Shown: positions 50,628 through 59,173 of the stretch, piece by piece
How positions within the stretch are numbered: the first letter of the stretch is position 1
Layout: each line of letters opens with the position of its first letter
Source: RYN-230 sp963793825
Lineage (GTDB): Bacteria; Actinomycetota; Actinomycetes; Streptosporangiales; Streptosporangiaceae
Reading direction: 5' to 3'
Assembly: GCA_963793825.1 (NCBI GenBank)
Contig: CAWCBE010000007.1
Location: 930,001 to 994,000 of the forward strand
DNA length: 64,000 nt
Position numbers and translations under genes: made by a program
Notes under the pieces: generated by a model
What the model was told of the DNA's origin: nothing
The model's input: the letters and a program-made list of their open reading frames with translations, nothing else
Databases searched by the model: none

Positions 50628-51275
50628 GTGGCAGCGATCAAGCCACGTGACCGCACGAGCATCGAGCGGCAGGCGATGGCAGCGCAGACAGCGCACCTGG
50701 CCGGTAAGGCAGGCGGCCCCTGGCTGGTGCCCGTTATCGAGATGGCTGCCCTGGCGAGCGGAGATTGGCCCCGGTGCCCAGCTCCCGCCCCCATAAGCTG
50801 GGCCTGCTACCCGCGCACGCCCGGCATGAACGCCACGCTGGTCCGCGCAGCGCGGCACTTCACCCTGACCACCTTGCAGCGGTGGGGCGTGGCGGAACGC
50901 AGCGAAGACATCGTGATCGTTGTGTCCGAACTGCTGACCAACGCGATCCGCCACGCGCTGCCTGGTTCCGGGGCCAGCCATGCCGGGTGGCCGATCCGGC
51001 TCGGCCTGCTACAGCCTGGGAACTACGTGGTTTGCGCGGTCGCCGACCCGAGCAAAGTGCTCCCGGTGGCCAGGCAGCCTGATCACGGTGCCGAGACCGG
51101 CCGCGGACTACATGTGATCGCCGCGCTCAGCGACCACTGGGGCTACACCACGCCGAGCGACACGGGGAAAGTCTTGTGGGCAATGTTCTCCGCAAGGATC
51201 ACCCTGCCCGCCCCCCGCAGATCGTGCGACCCGCCAGAGCAGCAAGCACGTGACCCAGCTACCGGCCGCAGCTGA
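50628..51275 (+). CDS. ATP-binding anti-sigma regulatory factor-type protein (HATPase_c_2)
   Basis: A 215-aa protein with a GHKL ATPase domain. The core holds SEDIVIVVSELLTNAIRHA, the N-box with the Mg-binding Asn, and GAETGRGLHVIAALSDHWGY, the G1/G2 lid. These match RsbW/SpoIIAB-like serine kinases of actinobacteria. The N-terminal ~60 residues are Ala/Pro-rich with two Cys. GTG at 50628 follows GGGGGAGAA. Such proteins bind a sigma factor or phosphorylate an anti-sigma antagonist; no cognate sigma is adjacent. The repeat protein gene lies directly upstream in the same direction and may share the transcript. Confidence 0.82.
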   Translation: MAAIKPRDRTSIERQAMAAQTAHLAGKAGGPWLVPVIEMAALASGDWPRCPAPAPISWACYPRTPGMNATLVRAARHFTLTTLQRWGVAERSEDIVIVVSELLTNAIRHALPGSGASHAGWPIRLGLLQPGNYVVCAVADPSKVLPVARQPDHGAETGRGLHVIAALSDHWGYTTPSDTGKVLWAMFSARITLPAPRRSCDPPEQQARDPATGRS

Positions 51276-51455
51276 ATGCACGCTTCTCGACGGTAGCGGC
51301 CATGCAGAAGGCTGCTGTTCAGGCACCGGGAAGCTGCCGCCGACTGACGTCGGCCTGATAGGCGCGATCTTCACCCCCGTCACCGCGGCCGCCACCGAGA
51401 AGTTCGCTCGCTGACGGCAGCCCGCCTGGCAGGGTCGGGGGTAGGGTCGGCGGCG

Positions 51456-52607
51456 ATGGAGACCATCGGCAAAGACGTGATCGTGGTGGGCCTGGGGGCT
51501 TTCGGGTCTGCCACGCTGTGGCGGCTGGCCCAGCGGGGAGCGGACGTCGCTGGCGTTGAACGGCACGGTATCGGGCATCACCTCGGTTCCTCCCATGGCG
51601 CGACGCGGTTGTTTCGGATTGCCTGCCAGGAGCATCCCGGCCTGGCCGCGGTAGCGCTGAAGTCGCTGGAGCTGTGGACCGGGCTGGGGAATGAGAACGG
51701 GGAGTGCCTGGTCCGCCAGACGGGCTGCCTGAGCGTGGGATCGGCGGAGAGCCGGCCGGTGCGGGGCACGCTCGCGGCCGCAGCTGCTGCCGGGCTGCCT
51801 GTCGTGCAGCTCGGCCACGAGGAGCTAGTGGCGCGGCAGCCGCAATACGCGGGACTGGCGCCCGGCGACGTGGCGGTGTGGGATCCAGGTGCGGGGATCT
51901 GTTATCCCGAGCGCAACGTCGGGGCGCAGGCCGGCGCCGCGCGGCGGCTCGGCGCCGACGTCTACCCGCACACGATGGTCACCGGAATCGAGCCGGGCCC
52001 CAATGGTGTGACCGTGCGCACCCCCACCGCCGAATTCCGGGCTCCGCAGGTGGTGGTGACGGCCGGCGCATGGCTCGGGGGGCTCGTGGCCGGCTTGCCG
52101 CTTGCCCCGCAGCGGACGCCGCTGTACTGGTTCCGGCCCCGTGATCCTCGGTCAGCGGACTTCACCCTGGACCGGTTCCCTGCGTTCATCTGGGAGCGCC
52201 CCGGCGGCGGCTTGTGGGGACATGGATCGGATGAGGACTTCGGGATCAAGGTCGGCCTGGAGACCCTCGGGAGAAACCCCGGCGGCGCCGGCATCGACCC
52301 CGAGGAGATGGACCGCTACATCCACCTGGACACCGACATCGACGAGCTGGCCTCAGCCGTAACGGAGGCCTTCCCCGGCCTTGACCCCCGGCCCGCGAAG
52401 GTCATCCCGTGCGTGATCACAGACTCTCCCGACGGGCAATTCCTCGCCGGGCGGCTGCCCGGCGAGCCCCGCGTGATTGTGGCCGGCGGGGACAGCGGTC
52501 ACGGTTTCAAGCACGCGGCGGGCATCGGTGAGCTGCTGGCCCAGATGGTGACCGGTGAGCCCCCCTACTGCCAGGCGAGCTTCCTCGACCCGGCGCGCTT
52601 CAGATAA
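51456..52607 (+). CDS. N-methyl-amino-acid oxidase (SolA / monomeric sarcosine oxidase family)
   Basis: A 383-aa FAD oxidase. Motifs: DVIVVGLGAFGSATLWRLAQRG (FAD-binding), GSSHGATRLFRIAC (the S-S-H-G-x-x-R family signature near the flavin), VVVTAGAWLG and ITDSPDGQFLAGRLPGE with VAGGDSGHGFKHAAGIGELLA at the end. The Cys in VIPCVITDSPD aligns in position with the residue that binds FAD covalently in sarcosine oxidases. The enzyme oxidatively demethylates or deaminates a secondary amino acid, releasing H2O2. No glycine-cleavage or folate genes are adjacent. ATG 51456; ribosome site weak. Confidence 0.85.
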   Translation: METIGKDVIVVGLGAFGSATLWRLAQRGADVAGVERHGIGHHLGSSHGATRLFRIACQEHPGLAAVALKSLELWTGLGNENGECLVRQTGCLSVGSAESRPVRGTLAAAAAAGLPVVQLGHEELVARQPQYAGLAPGDVAVWDPGAGICYPERNVGAQAGAARRLGADVYPHTMVTGIEPGPNGVTVRTPTAEFRAPQVVVTAGAWLGGLVAGLPLAPQRTPLYWFRPRDPRSADFTLDRFPAFIWERPGGGLWGHGSDEDFGIKVGLETLGRNPGGAGIDPEEMDRYIHLDTDIDELASAVTEAFPGLDPRPAKVIPCVITDSPDGQFLAGRLPGEPRVIVAGGDSGHGFKHAAGIGELLAQMVTGEPPYCQASFLDPARFR

Positions 52608-52727
52608 CCCTGACCCCAATTCCCTGGGTGAGAAGCACCAGGGCGCTCGCCGTCTTTCTCGCTTACGCTAAGAGACGATGTTAGGGCCAGGGGCCTTGTC
52701 GGGTAAGGATGCGGCCCAAGGCCCGAC

Positions 52728-53441
52728 ATGGTGCGCCGAAAGCTGCATGGGGTGATGAACGTGAGTGCGGACGAATATCCGGTTCCCCAGCCAGTGGTAG
52801 GACGTGGTGCGGTGTTCGTAGAGCACCGGCTGAAGACCCCGCAGGTATCGGAGTCGGCTTACATCGCGCCGACGGCAGTGCTCGCCGGGGATGTCACTGT
52901 CGGCCCGCACAGCCGGGTGCTGTTCGGCGCCGTGATCACCGCCGAGGGTGGCCGGGTGGAGATCGGCCGGAACTGCGTGGTCATGGAGAACGCAGTCATC
53001 CGGGGCGTGCCAGGCCAGGAAACCCGCGTTGGCGACGACGTACTCGTTGGCCCGCACGCTCACCTCACTGGCTGCGTGATCGAGGGCGGCTCACGGATCG
53101 CGACTGGCGCCATGGTGTTCAACGGCGCCCGCATCGAGACCGGCGCGGAGGTCGAGTTCAACGCGGTGGTCTACGTCAATACCGTCGTCCCGGCCGGTAA
53201 GGCGGTACCGATGGGCTGGTTCGCCGGCGGGCAGCCCGCCGAACTGGTGCCACCGGGAGACTGGGACCGCATCCGCGCCATCATGGGGCCGCTGGATTAT
53301 CCGGGCACCGTCTTCGGGGTAGGTGCCAGCTCACTGATGCCCGACATTGCCCGCCGCTACGCGCGAGGGCTGGCCCTGCACCACCGAGATCACATTCTCC
53401 CCGATCAACGCCACATGCTCGCCCGGGAGGACGCACACTAG
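52728..53441 (+). CDS. Left-handed beta-helix (gamma-carbonic anhydrase-like) protein
   Basis: A 237-aa hexapeptide-repeat protein. Repeats run from AYIAPTAVLAGDVTVGPHSR through RVEIGRNCVVMENAVIRG and VLVGPHAHLTGCVIEGGSRIATGAMVF. The fold matches gamma-carbonic anhydrase or PaaY-type proteins. The usual His in Q-D-x-S-V-I-H is Arg here (MENAVIRG), and the downstream His pair (GPHAHLTG) sits at a shifted spacing, so carbonic anhydrase activity is doubtful. ATG at 52728 has AAGG 6-7 bases upstream; ATG at 52755 is an alternative. It is convergent with the Rieske genes across a strong hairpin. Confidence 0.8.
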   Translation: MVRRKLHGVMNVSADEYPVPQPVVGRGAVFVEHRLKTPQVSESAYIAPTAVLAGDVTVGPHSRVLFGAVITAEGGRVEIGRNCVVMENAVIRGVPGQETRVGDDVLVGPHAHLTGCVIEGGSRIATGAMVFNGARIETGAEVEFNAVVYVNTVVPAGKAVPMGWFAGGQPAELVPPGDWDRIRAIMGPLDYPGTVFGVGASSLMPDIARRYARGLALHHRDHILPDQRHMLAREDAH

Positions 53442-53487
53442 CCGGCCGGCACGAGCTCACCCCCGGTGCCAGCGGGCCTGTCCTCAT

Positions 53488-53522
53488 CGTTGGGACGGCC
53501 CGACGTTAGCGGGCGCCCAACG
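53488..53522. terminator. Two-way hairpin terminator between convergent genes
   Basis: Outer stem CGTTGGG (53488-53494) with CCCAACG (53516-53522) and inner stem GCCCG (53498-53502) with CGGGC (53510-53514) make a 12-bp bulged hairpin. It lies between the beta-helix gene (stop 53441) and the end of the Rieske gene (53506), so it could stop transcription from both sides. It overlaps the last codons of the Rieske gene. Confidence 0.6.
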
Positions 53523-53880
53523 ACCCGGATGCTGGAGGGCGCGGGATGGGCGCGTCGTTCAGCTGCTGGTCAATGTCGACGAGAATGGCGTCGTCCTCGA
53601 TCTTGCACGCGTAAACCGGGATAGGGCCGCAGGCAAACACGCCGACGGCCTCGCCGGTGGTCAGGTCGTAGCGTGATGCGTGGGCGCCGCAGACCAGCGT
53701 GTCATCCTCCTGGAGGGTGCCCTCGTGAAGGGGTTGCTGCTGGTGGGTGCAGGTGTTGTGGATCGCCCTGACGTCGTCATCATCGAGGCGGATGAGGCAG
53801 ATCGGTTCGCGCAGTTCCTCAACGAGCATGGTGTCGCCGACCTCTAGGTCGTCGAGGTTCGCGACGGCTACGAACGTCAT
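53506..53880 (-). CDS. Soluble Rieske [2Fe-2S] ferredoxin
   Basis: A 124-aa electron carrier. The cluster ligands are NTCTHQQQPL (C-x-H) and LVCGAHASRYDLTTGEAV (C-x2-H) with 16-17 residues between, the NirD/dioxygenase-ferredoxin layout. The protein has no membrane segment. It would pass electrons to an oxygenase or reductase not found nearby. ATG at 53880 overlaps the stop of the preceding gene by 4 bp. It is the last gene of the YCII-ECF42-Rieske-Rieske series. Confidence 0.88.
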   Translation of the reverse strand: MTFVAVANLDDLEVGDTMLVEELREPICLIRLDDDDVRAIHNTCTHQQQPLHEGTLQEDDTLVCGAHASRYDLTTGEAVGVFACGPIPVYACKIEDDAILVDIDQQLNDAPIPRPPASGSLGAR

Positions 53881-54884
53881 GGCTGTGTCCTTCCAGTTGC
53901 GGGCCGCCGGTGTGCCGGCTGGCTGCCGCGCACCTCGATCCAGCCGTTGCGGATCCGGGTAGGTAGCACGGGTTGGGGCTGGCTAGCCGGGCCACGGCTG
54001 ACACAGCCGTCGGCGAGCGTGAAGCGGGACCCGTGCAGCGGGCAAGTCACGGTTAGGTCTGCGACTGGGCCGCGGCTGAGCAGGCCACCGGCGTGGCTGC
54101 AGATGTTGTCGATGGCGTAGAGGCGGCCGCGGTGGCGGTACAGCATGACCTGCCTGCCCTCGGCCTCTACGGCGGTCGGCGACTCATCCGGCAGGTCAGC
54201 GTCCTGCAGCGCGCGGGTCCAGCGCCGCGGCCCGGTGGCCCACGCCACCCGGTTGACCATCACCCCTTTGGTGAATACGAGATGACCGCCGAGATAACCG
54301 GCCGCAGCCGTGACCGTGAGGCTGGCCGCACCCAAAGCGCGTGCCGTGCTGCGGTGGCCGCCCAGCCGGGTGCCCAGGGAGGCACCCTGCAGCCCAAGGG
54401 CCGCCGTGTTGAGGAGGCCGTGGAGGAGCCCGACGCGACGGTCCTGTTCGTCGCTGACGGTCCAGTCGCTGAGACCGGTCAGGGCAGTAACGCCGGCGGC
54501 GAGGATCCCGGCCGCGCTGAGCATGCCTGCTGCGTCGATTCCACCCCCGGGGGCTGGGTCGCGGTCCAAGGTGTCAAGCACCATGACACCTGTCCACAGC
54601 CCGATAGGCAGGTCGCTAAGTGCTGGGTGCAGCGGGTGCCCGACCCATCGGCCGCCGTGGAGTAGCTCCAGGACCAGATTGCCCTGGTGCCGTTCGCGGA
54701 ATGGCCCCAGCACGGCGGTCAGCTGGTCGCTCAGAGTCCGGAGCCAGTCGAGCCGGTCCAGACGAGCCACGAGATCGCCGTGCCAGGCGACCAACCGGGT
54801 GGCAGCCAACGGAGAACCGACAGCCGGCTCGGCCTCCTGACTGGCTGCTGGCGGACCGTCGGCCTGGCCGCTGCCGGTTCGCAT
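53877..54884 (-). CDS. Membrane DUF2231 + Rieske [2Fe-2S] fusion
   Basis: A 335-aa protein. Residues ~75-200 form the DUF2231 membrane region (GHPLHPALSDLPIGLWTGVMVLD, with two His in helix 1, possibly heme or quinone ligands). The C-terminal ~100 residues are a Rieske domain with NICSHAGGLL and VTCPLHGSRFTLADG. This places an iron-sulfur cluster at the membrane, consistent with electron transfer from a membrane redox carrier. ATG at 54884. It overlaps the soluble Rieske gene by 4 bp, so the two are probably produced together, and lies 78 bp downstream of the ECF42 gene. Function of such fusions is not established. Confidence 0.86.
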   Translation of the reverse strand: MRTGSGQADGPPAASQEAEPAVGSPLAATRLVAWHGDLVARLDRLDWLRTLSDQLTAVLGPFRERHQGNLVLELLHGGRWVGHPLHPALSDLPIGLWTGVMVLDTLDRDPAPGGGIDAAGMLSAAGILAAGVTALTGLSDWTVSDEQDRRVGLLHGLLNTAALGLQGASLGTRLGGHRSTARALGAASLTVTAAAGYLGGHLVFTKGVMVNRVAWATGPRRWTRALQDADLPDESPTAVEAEGRQVMLYRHRGRLYAIDNICSHAGGLLSRGPVADLTVTCPLHGSRFTLADGCVSRGPASQPQPVLPTRIRNGWIEVRGSQPAHRRPATGRTQP

Positions 54885-54962
54885 CAGGTTCCTCCCTGGG
54901 CGTGTCAGCCTGTGGCTCGATCCTGAACAGAATCTTCTAGCTATTCGATCATCCTGAGCGTC

Positions 54963-56276
54963 TCACCTTGCTGCACATCCCCGGCGGGAATCGCCTCCTA
55001 AACGGGCCGACGGCCCGGGATGGCCGGTGGGGCCGGCCTCTTTCTCCGGCACCGCCGCGGGCTGAGCGGCGAGGCGGGCGGCCTGGGTTGTCAGATAATG
55101 CCGCTCGCGGAGGTTGGTGGTGCGGGCGGCGGCAGCACGAAACTCAGCGGTGGCGGCCCTTGTGTCACCGCCCTGTTCCAGCAGGTGGGCGCGGACGGAG
55201 TGGAGGCGGTGGTGGTCGCTGAGCCGCTCGTCAAGGCCGTCAAGCAGCGCGAGGCCCGCGTTCGGCCCGTGGGCCATCGCGGCGGCGACGGCTCGGTTGA
55301 GCCGCACCATCGGGTTCCCGGTCATGGCTTCGAGCAATTCGTAGAGGGTCAGGATCTGGGGCCAGTCGGTGGAGGCATGGGAGGCGGCTTGGTCGTGCAG
55401 GGCCGCGATGGCTGCCTGTACCTGGTACTCGCCAGCGTGCCCATGGCCCAGCATCCCGGTGATCAGGGCCACCCCCTCGGCAATGAGATCCCGGTCCCAG
55501 CGGGTGCGGTCCTGCTCGGCCAGGGGGATCAGTCCGCCGCCGGGACCGCTGCGGCCGGGGCGCCGGGCATCGGTGAGCAGCATCAGGGCGAGCAGTCCGC
55601 CCACCTCCGGGTCCTCGGGCACGGCCGCCCGCATGATCCTGGCCAGGCGGATGGCCTCACCGGATAGATCGGTGCGGGACAGTCCGGGGCCACTGCTGGT
55701 GGTGTACCCCTCGTTGAACAGCAGGTAAAGGACGTGCAGCACCGATCGCAGCCGTCCCGGACGCTGATCGGATGGCGGGAGCGTGAACGGCTCGCCGGAG
55801 GCTTTTATCTTGGCTTTAGCGCGGCTGATCCGCTGGGCCATGGTCGCCTCGGGGGCCAGGAACGCGGCAGCGATCTCGCGCGTGGTCAGGCCGCCGACCG
55901 CCCGGAGGGTGAGCGGGATGGCCGACGCTGGGGTAAGGGAAGGGTGGCAGCACATGAACATGAGGATTAGCGTGTCGTCCCGTTCCGGCGCCGGCTGCGG
56001 GGGCGTGAGGGACCACGAGGCGGCCAGTTGCTCCCGGCGACGGCGGGCAACATCCCCGCGGTACTGGTTCGCCAGGCGGCGCGACGCGACACGGATAAGC
56101 CACCCGAGCGGGTTGTCCGGTCGCCCCTCGGCGGGCCACGTCGTAGCGGCGGCAAGCAGCGCCTCCTGCACGGCGTCTTCGGAATCAGCGAAATCGCCAT
56201 AGCGGCGCACCAGCGCCCCGAGGACCTGCGGCGCCAGTTCGCGCAGCAGGTCCTCGGTGCTCACGGCAGTCCTCAC
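54963..56276 (-). CDS. ECF42-type RNA polymerase sigma factor with TPR-like C-terminal domain
   Basis: A 437-aa sigma factor, twice the usual ECF length. Region 2 is VRRYGDFADSEDAVQEALLAA plus NPLGWLIRVASRRLANQYR. Region 4 is LTLRAVGGLTTREIAAAFLAPEATMAQRISRAKAKI. The remaining ~240 residues contain the ECF42/DUF6596 block (LHVLYLLFNEGYTTSSG) and helical repeats thought to control activity in place of an anti-sigma factor. The start overlaps the end of the YCII gene by 4 bp, the standard ECF42-DGPF pairing. Regulation of its own neighbours, including the two Rieske genes, is plausible. Confidence 0.9.
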   Translation of the reverse strand: MRTAVSTEDLLRELAPQVLGALVRRYGDFADSEDAVQEALLAAATTWPAEGRPDNPLGWLIRVASRRLANQYRGDVARRRREQLAASWSLTPPQPAPERDDTLILMFMCCHPSLTPASAIPLTLRAVGGLTTREIAAAFLAPEATMAQRISRAKAKIKASGEPFTLPPSDQRPGRLRSVLHVLYLLFNEGYTTSSGPGLSRTDLSGEAIRLARIMRAAVPEDPEVGGLLALMLLTDARRPGRSGPGGGLIPLAEQDRTRWDRDLIAEGVALITGMLGHGHAGEYQVQAAIAALHDQAASHASTDWPQILTLYELLEAMTGNPMVRLNRAVAAAMAHGPNAGLALLDGLDERLSDHHRLHSVRAHLLEQGGDTRAATAEFRAAAARTTNLRERHYLTTQAARLAAQPAAVPEKEAGPTGHPGPSARLGGDSRRGCAAR

Positions 56277-56674
56277 ATCTCAGGATCGGGAGCGCTGAGT
56301 ACCTGGCGAACCTCGATCGGCTGGCGGATGGCCACACCGCCCGGTCCAGGCGCAGCCGACGCCTGGGCGGCGATCTCGATGGCCCGCTCAGCTGCCGGGA
56401 CATCCACCAGCCGGTAGCCGGCGAGCAACTCCTTGGCCTCGGGGAACGGGCCATCGGTGACCACCGGGGCACCGCTCCCGTCCCAGACCACGAACTTGGC
56501 CAGTTCCGGCCCGGCCAGGCCCTGCGCGTCGACCAGCTCACCCCGCTGGGCGAGCTCGGCGTTCAGCGCCTGCTGGAACTCGATATGGGCCTTGATCTCC
56601 CCCGGGCTCCATTCCGGCATCGGCGCGCAGCCCGACTCGACCGCTCCGTAGTTCTGCAGCAACATGAATCGCAT
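56273..56674 (-). CDS. YCII/DGPF-domain protein paired with ECF42
   Basis: A 133-aa ferredoxin-like fold protein. It begins MRFMLLQNYG and has GAPVVTDGPFPEAKELLAGYRLVDV, the DGPF motif. ECF42 genes are nearly always next to one to several DGPF genes, which they are thought to activate; the biochemical role is unknown. The ATG at 56674 has GGATGGAG directly upstream and gives the usual length, although the frame opens at 56701. It is first in the minus-strand operon and divergent from the GT39 gene. Confidence 0.9.
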   Translation of the reverse strand: MRFMLLQNYGAVESGCAPMPEWSPGEIKAHIEFQQALNAELAQRGELVDAQGLAGPELAKFVVWDGSGAPVVTDGPFPEAKELLAGYRLVDVPAAERAIEIAAQASAAPGPGGVAIRQPIEVRQVLSAPDPEM

Positions 56675-56946
56675 GGCTCCATCCTTCCCGTCCGACGGCA
56701 TCCGGCGGTGCCGCTCACCCGGAAGTCACACCTGCGGACAGGTTCTCGACACCGGCCAGCAAAATCTTCCTGGCCCGGTGACTCACCCGGTCGCGAACTT
56801 ACTGGGTGGGTGCACGAGCTGTCCGGGCGGCTTCCCGGCCACCCGCAGGATTCGGCACCTTCCTGCCAGAATGGCGATAGCTGCTCTCACCCCTCACCGG
56901 GCGCCGCGCGCGCGTCGCCATCGGCGAAACGCGAAACGGGGCCGCG

Positions 56947-58485
56947 ATGAGCGAAGGGACACACGTCGTGCGGGCCAGGTCCCAGCCGGGCGGATCTGGT
57001 CCTGCCGTGCTGCCCGCGCTGGCCGTCAAGCCTGTGCTGGCCATCGCGGTACTACTCGTCGGCCTGCTGATCGCTTTCTCTGATCGCTACGGCTACCACC
57101 GGGACGAGCTGTACTTCATCGAGTGCGGCAAGCACCTGGCCTGGGGTTATCCGGATCAGCCGCCATTCGTGCCCCTGGTCGCCCGGCTGATGACCAGTCT
57201 GGCACCGGGATCGCTCGTGCTGCTCCGGCTGCCGCCCGCGCTGGCGGGCGGGGTGCTGGTGCTCCTGACCGGGCTGCTCACCCGCGAGCTGGGCGGGCGG
57301 CGCGCCGCCCAGGCCCTGGCCTGTGCCGTCATTGCGCTCGCACCAGTGGTCACCGGAGCAAGCCACCTGCTCAGCACGACCACCTTTGACCTCCCGGTCT
57401 GGGCGCTGCTGCTGTGGCTGCTGGTACGGATCCTGCGTACCGGTGATCAGCGGCTCTGGCTGCCTGCCGGGCTGGCGGCAGGCGCCGGGCTGCTCGATAC
57501 CGACCTGGTCGCCTTCCTTATCGTCGCGGTCGTCGTCGCGCTGGCCACGGCCGGGCCACGGGCGCCGCTGCGGTCTGGCTGGTTCTATGCTGGCGGCGGC
57601 ATCGCACTTGGCCTGTGGGCCCCCTACCTGGCCTGGCAGGGCAGCCACGGCTGGCCCGAGCTGGCGGTGGCCCATTCGATCGCGGCCGGCGGATCGGGAA
57701 CGTCGGCGGCCTGGTGGCTGATCGTGCCGGAGCAGTTCGTCCTGGTCGCGTGGTACTTCTCGCCGATCTGGATCACCGGGTTGATCCGGTTCTTCCGGGA
57801 CCCGGAACTTCGCTGGTGCCGGGCGGTCGGCGTGGCCTACCCGGTGCTGGCCGTGGCGTTCATGCTGACCGGCGGGAAGCCGTACTACCTGGCTGCGTAC
57901 TTCCCCGCCCTGCTGGCCGCCGGTGCCCAGCCTGTCGTGGACTGGGCTGGCCGCGCGCACCGCAGGCGCCGGGCCGGGCTGATCATGGCCGGGCTGGTGC
58001 TCGCCGTGCTGGAACTGCCGATCACCCTGCCGGTCTTGCCGGTCTCGGTGGTTCACGACACACCAATCGTGGCGCTGGACTACGACGCGGGCGAGACGAT
58101 CGGCTGGCCCGCCTTCGTGCGCGAGATCGCAACGGCATACCGATCCCTGCCGCCCGCCCAGCGCTCGGCCACGGTCGTATTGACCAGCAACTACGGCGAG
58201 GCGGGCGCGGTGGATCATTTCGGGCCGGCCAACGGGTTGCCGGCCGCTTACAGCGGCCACATGTCCTTCTGGTACTGGGGGCCGCCACCCGCCTGGGCGA
58301 CCACCGCGATCGTCGTCGGCTACCAGCGCAGCCAGCTCACCTTCTGCGGCTCAGCCCGCCTCGCCGCACATCTGGACAACCACGTCGGCGTCAACGACGA
58401 CGAACAAGGCGCCCTGGTCTGGATCTGCCAGCAGCTCACCAGGACCTGGCGGGCCACCTGGCCCGCCCAGAAACACCTCGGCTGA
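56947..58485 (+). CDS. Glycosyltransferase family 39 (ArnT/PMT-type) membrane protein
   Basis: A 512-aa polytopic protein with ten or more helices. The first loop has YGYHRDELYFIECGKHLAWGYPDQPP, in which R-D-E supplies the acidic catalytic/metal site of the GT-C fold. SHLLSTTTFDLPVWALLLWLLV and GKPYYLAAYFPALLAAGAQPVVDW are further family blocks. GT39 enzymes move a sugar from a polyprenyl-phosphate donor to protein or lipid outside the cytoplasm. A ~110-residue extracytoplasmic C-terminal domain follows the last helix. ATG at 56947. No partner gene for donor synthesis is adjacent, though lipid-phosphate enzymes lie at 23.6-29 kb. Confidence 0.87.
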   Translation: MSEGTHVVRARSQPGGSGPAVLPALAVKPVLAIAVLLVGLLIAFSDRYGYHRDELYFIECGKHLAWGYPDQPPFVPLVARLMTSLAPGSLVLLRLPPALAGGVLVLLTGLLTRELGGRRAAQALACAVIALAPVVTGASHLLSTTTFDLPVWALLLWLLVRILRTGDQRLWLPAGLAAGAGLLDTDLVAFLIVAVVVALATAGPRAPLRSGWFYAGGGIALGLWAPYLAWQGSHGWPELAVAHSIAAGGSGTSAAWWLIVPEQFVLVAWYFSPIWITGLIRFFRDPELRWCRAVGVAYPVLAVAFMLTGGKPYYLAAYFPALLAAGAQPVVDWAGRAHRRRRAGLIMAGLVLAVLELPITLPVLPVSVVHDTPIVALDYDAGETIGWPAFVREIATAYRSLPPAQRSATVVLTSNYGEAGAVDHFGPANGLPAAYSGHMSFWYWGPPPAWATTAIVVGYQRSQLTFCGSARLAAHLDNHVGVNDDEQGALVWICQQLTRTWRATWPAQKHLG

Positions 58486-58523
58486 CGGGCGGCAAGAACG
58501 GCCGCGAAATGCGCCCTGCGCGG

Positions 58524-59009
58524 TCACCGGGCCGGGGGCGCGGGGCGGGGCTTGCCGGGGGCGACCGTGCGGGCCAGGATCCCGAGCGTGGCCCGCAGCG
58601 CGCTCTCCGGGATCACCGGGAAGATGGCGGCGTCCTTCCAGTCCTGCCCGGCCGCCGACCAGTCGTAGTAGGACGTCACCAGCGTGCCGTCCTCGATTGG
58701 CTCCAGCCGGTAGCCATACACGTGACCGAGGTCCAGCTGGCCGTGGACGGTCCAGGCAATTTCCCGGTCCGGCTCGAACACGACGATTTCGACGGTGACG
58801 TCGTACAGACCGAGGGGATAGTCGTTGAGGGCTTCCCGGTCCATGTGCACCACGAAGGTGTCTCCCCGCTTGGCGACAATGTCCCCGCTGGCCTCCATCA
58901 ACATGCCAGAGCTGTCTATGGCCACGTGCCCCCGGGGATCCCTGAGCACAGCGAAGATCTCGCCCGCTGATGCGGCCACCGCCCGCTGCACCTCAAGCCG
59001 TTCCGGCAT
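58524..59009 (-). CDS. SRPBCC (START-like/polyketide cyclase) protein
   Basis: A 161-aa helix-grip protein. It opens RLEVQRAVAASAGEIFAVLRDPRGHVAID, the SRPBCC N-terminus with its strand and two short helices. Middle strands MLMEASGDIVAKRGDTFVVHM and IVVFEPDREIAWTVHGQ and a long C-terminal helix complete the fold. Such proteins bind hydrophobic ligands; role unknown. ATG at 59009 is preferred; no strong ribosome site was seen, and the frame opens at 59093. It is separated from the GT39 gene by 38 bp, tail to tail. Confidence 0.82.
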   Translation of the reverse strand: MPERLEVQRAVAASAGEIFAVLRDPRGHVAIDSSGMLMEASGDIVAKRGDTFVVHMDREALNDYPLGLYDVTVEIVVFEPDREIAWTVHGQLDLGHVYGYRLEPIEDGTLVTSYYDWSAAGQDWKDAAIFPVIPESALRATLGILARTVAPGKPRPAPPAR

Positions 59010-59173
59010 GCGCCGATTGTTGCACCACCGTGTCGCTGAGCATCGTTCGGACGCCCACCGTTCTCGTTCACGACCGGTGGGCACAGGTCCCACGGCCCGT
59101 CCGGTGCAGCGCCGCCCACCGCCGCCTCAGGGGCGCAGGAAACGGCGGCCGGCGCCCAGGGTGGCAGCAGCGA

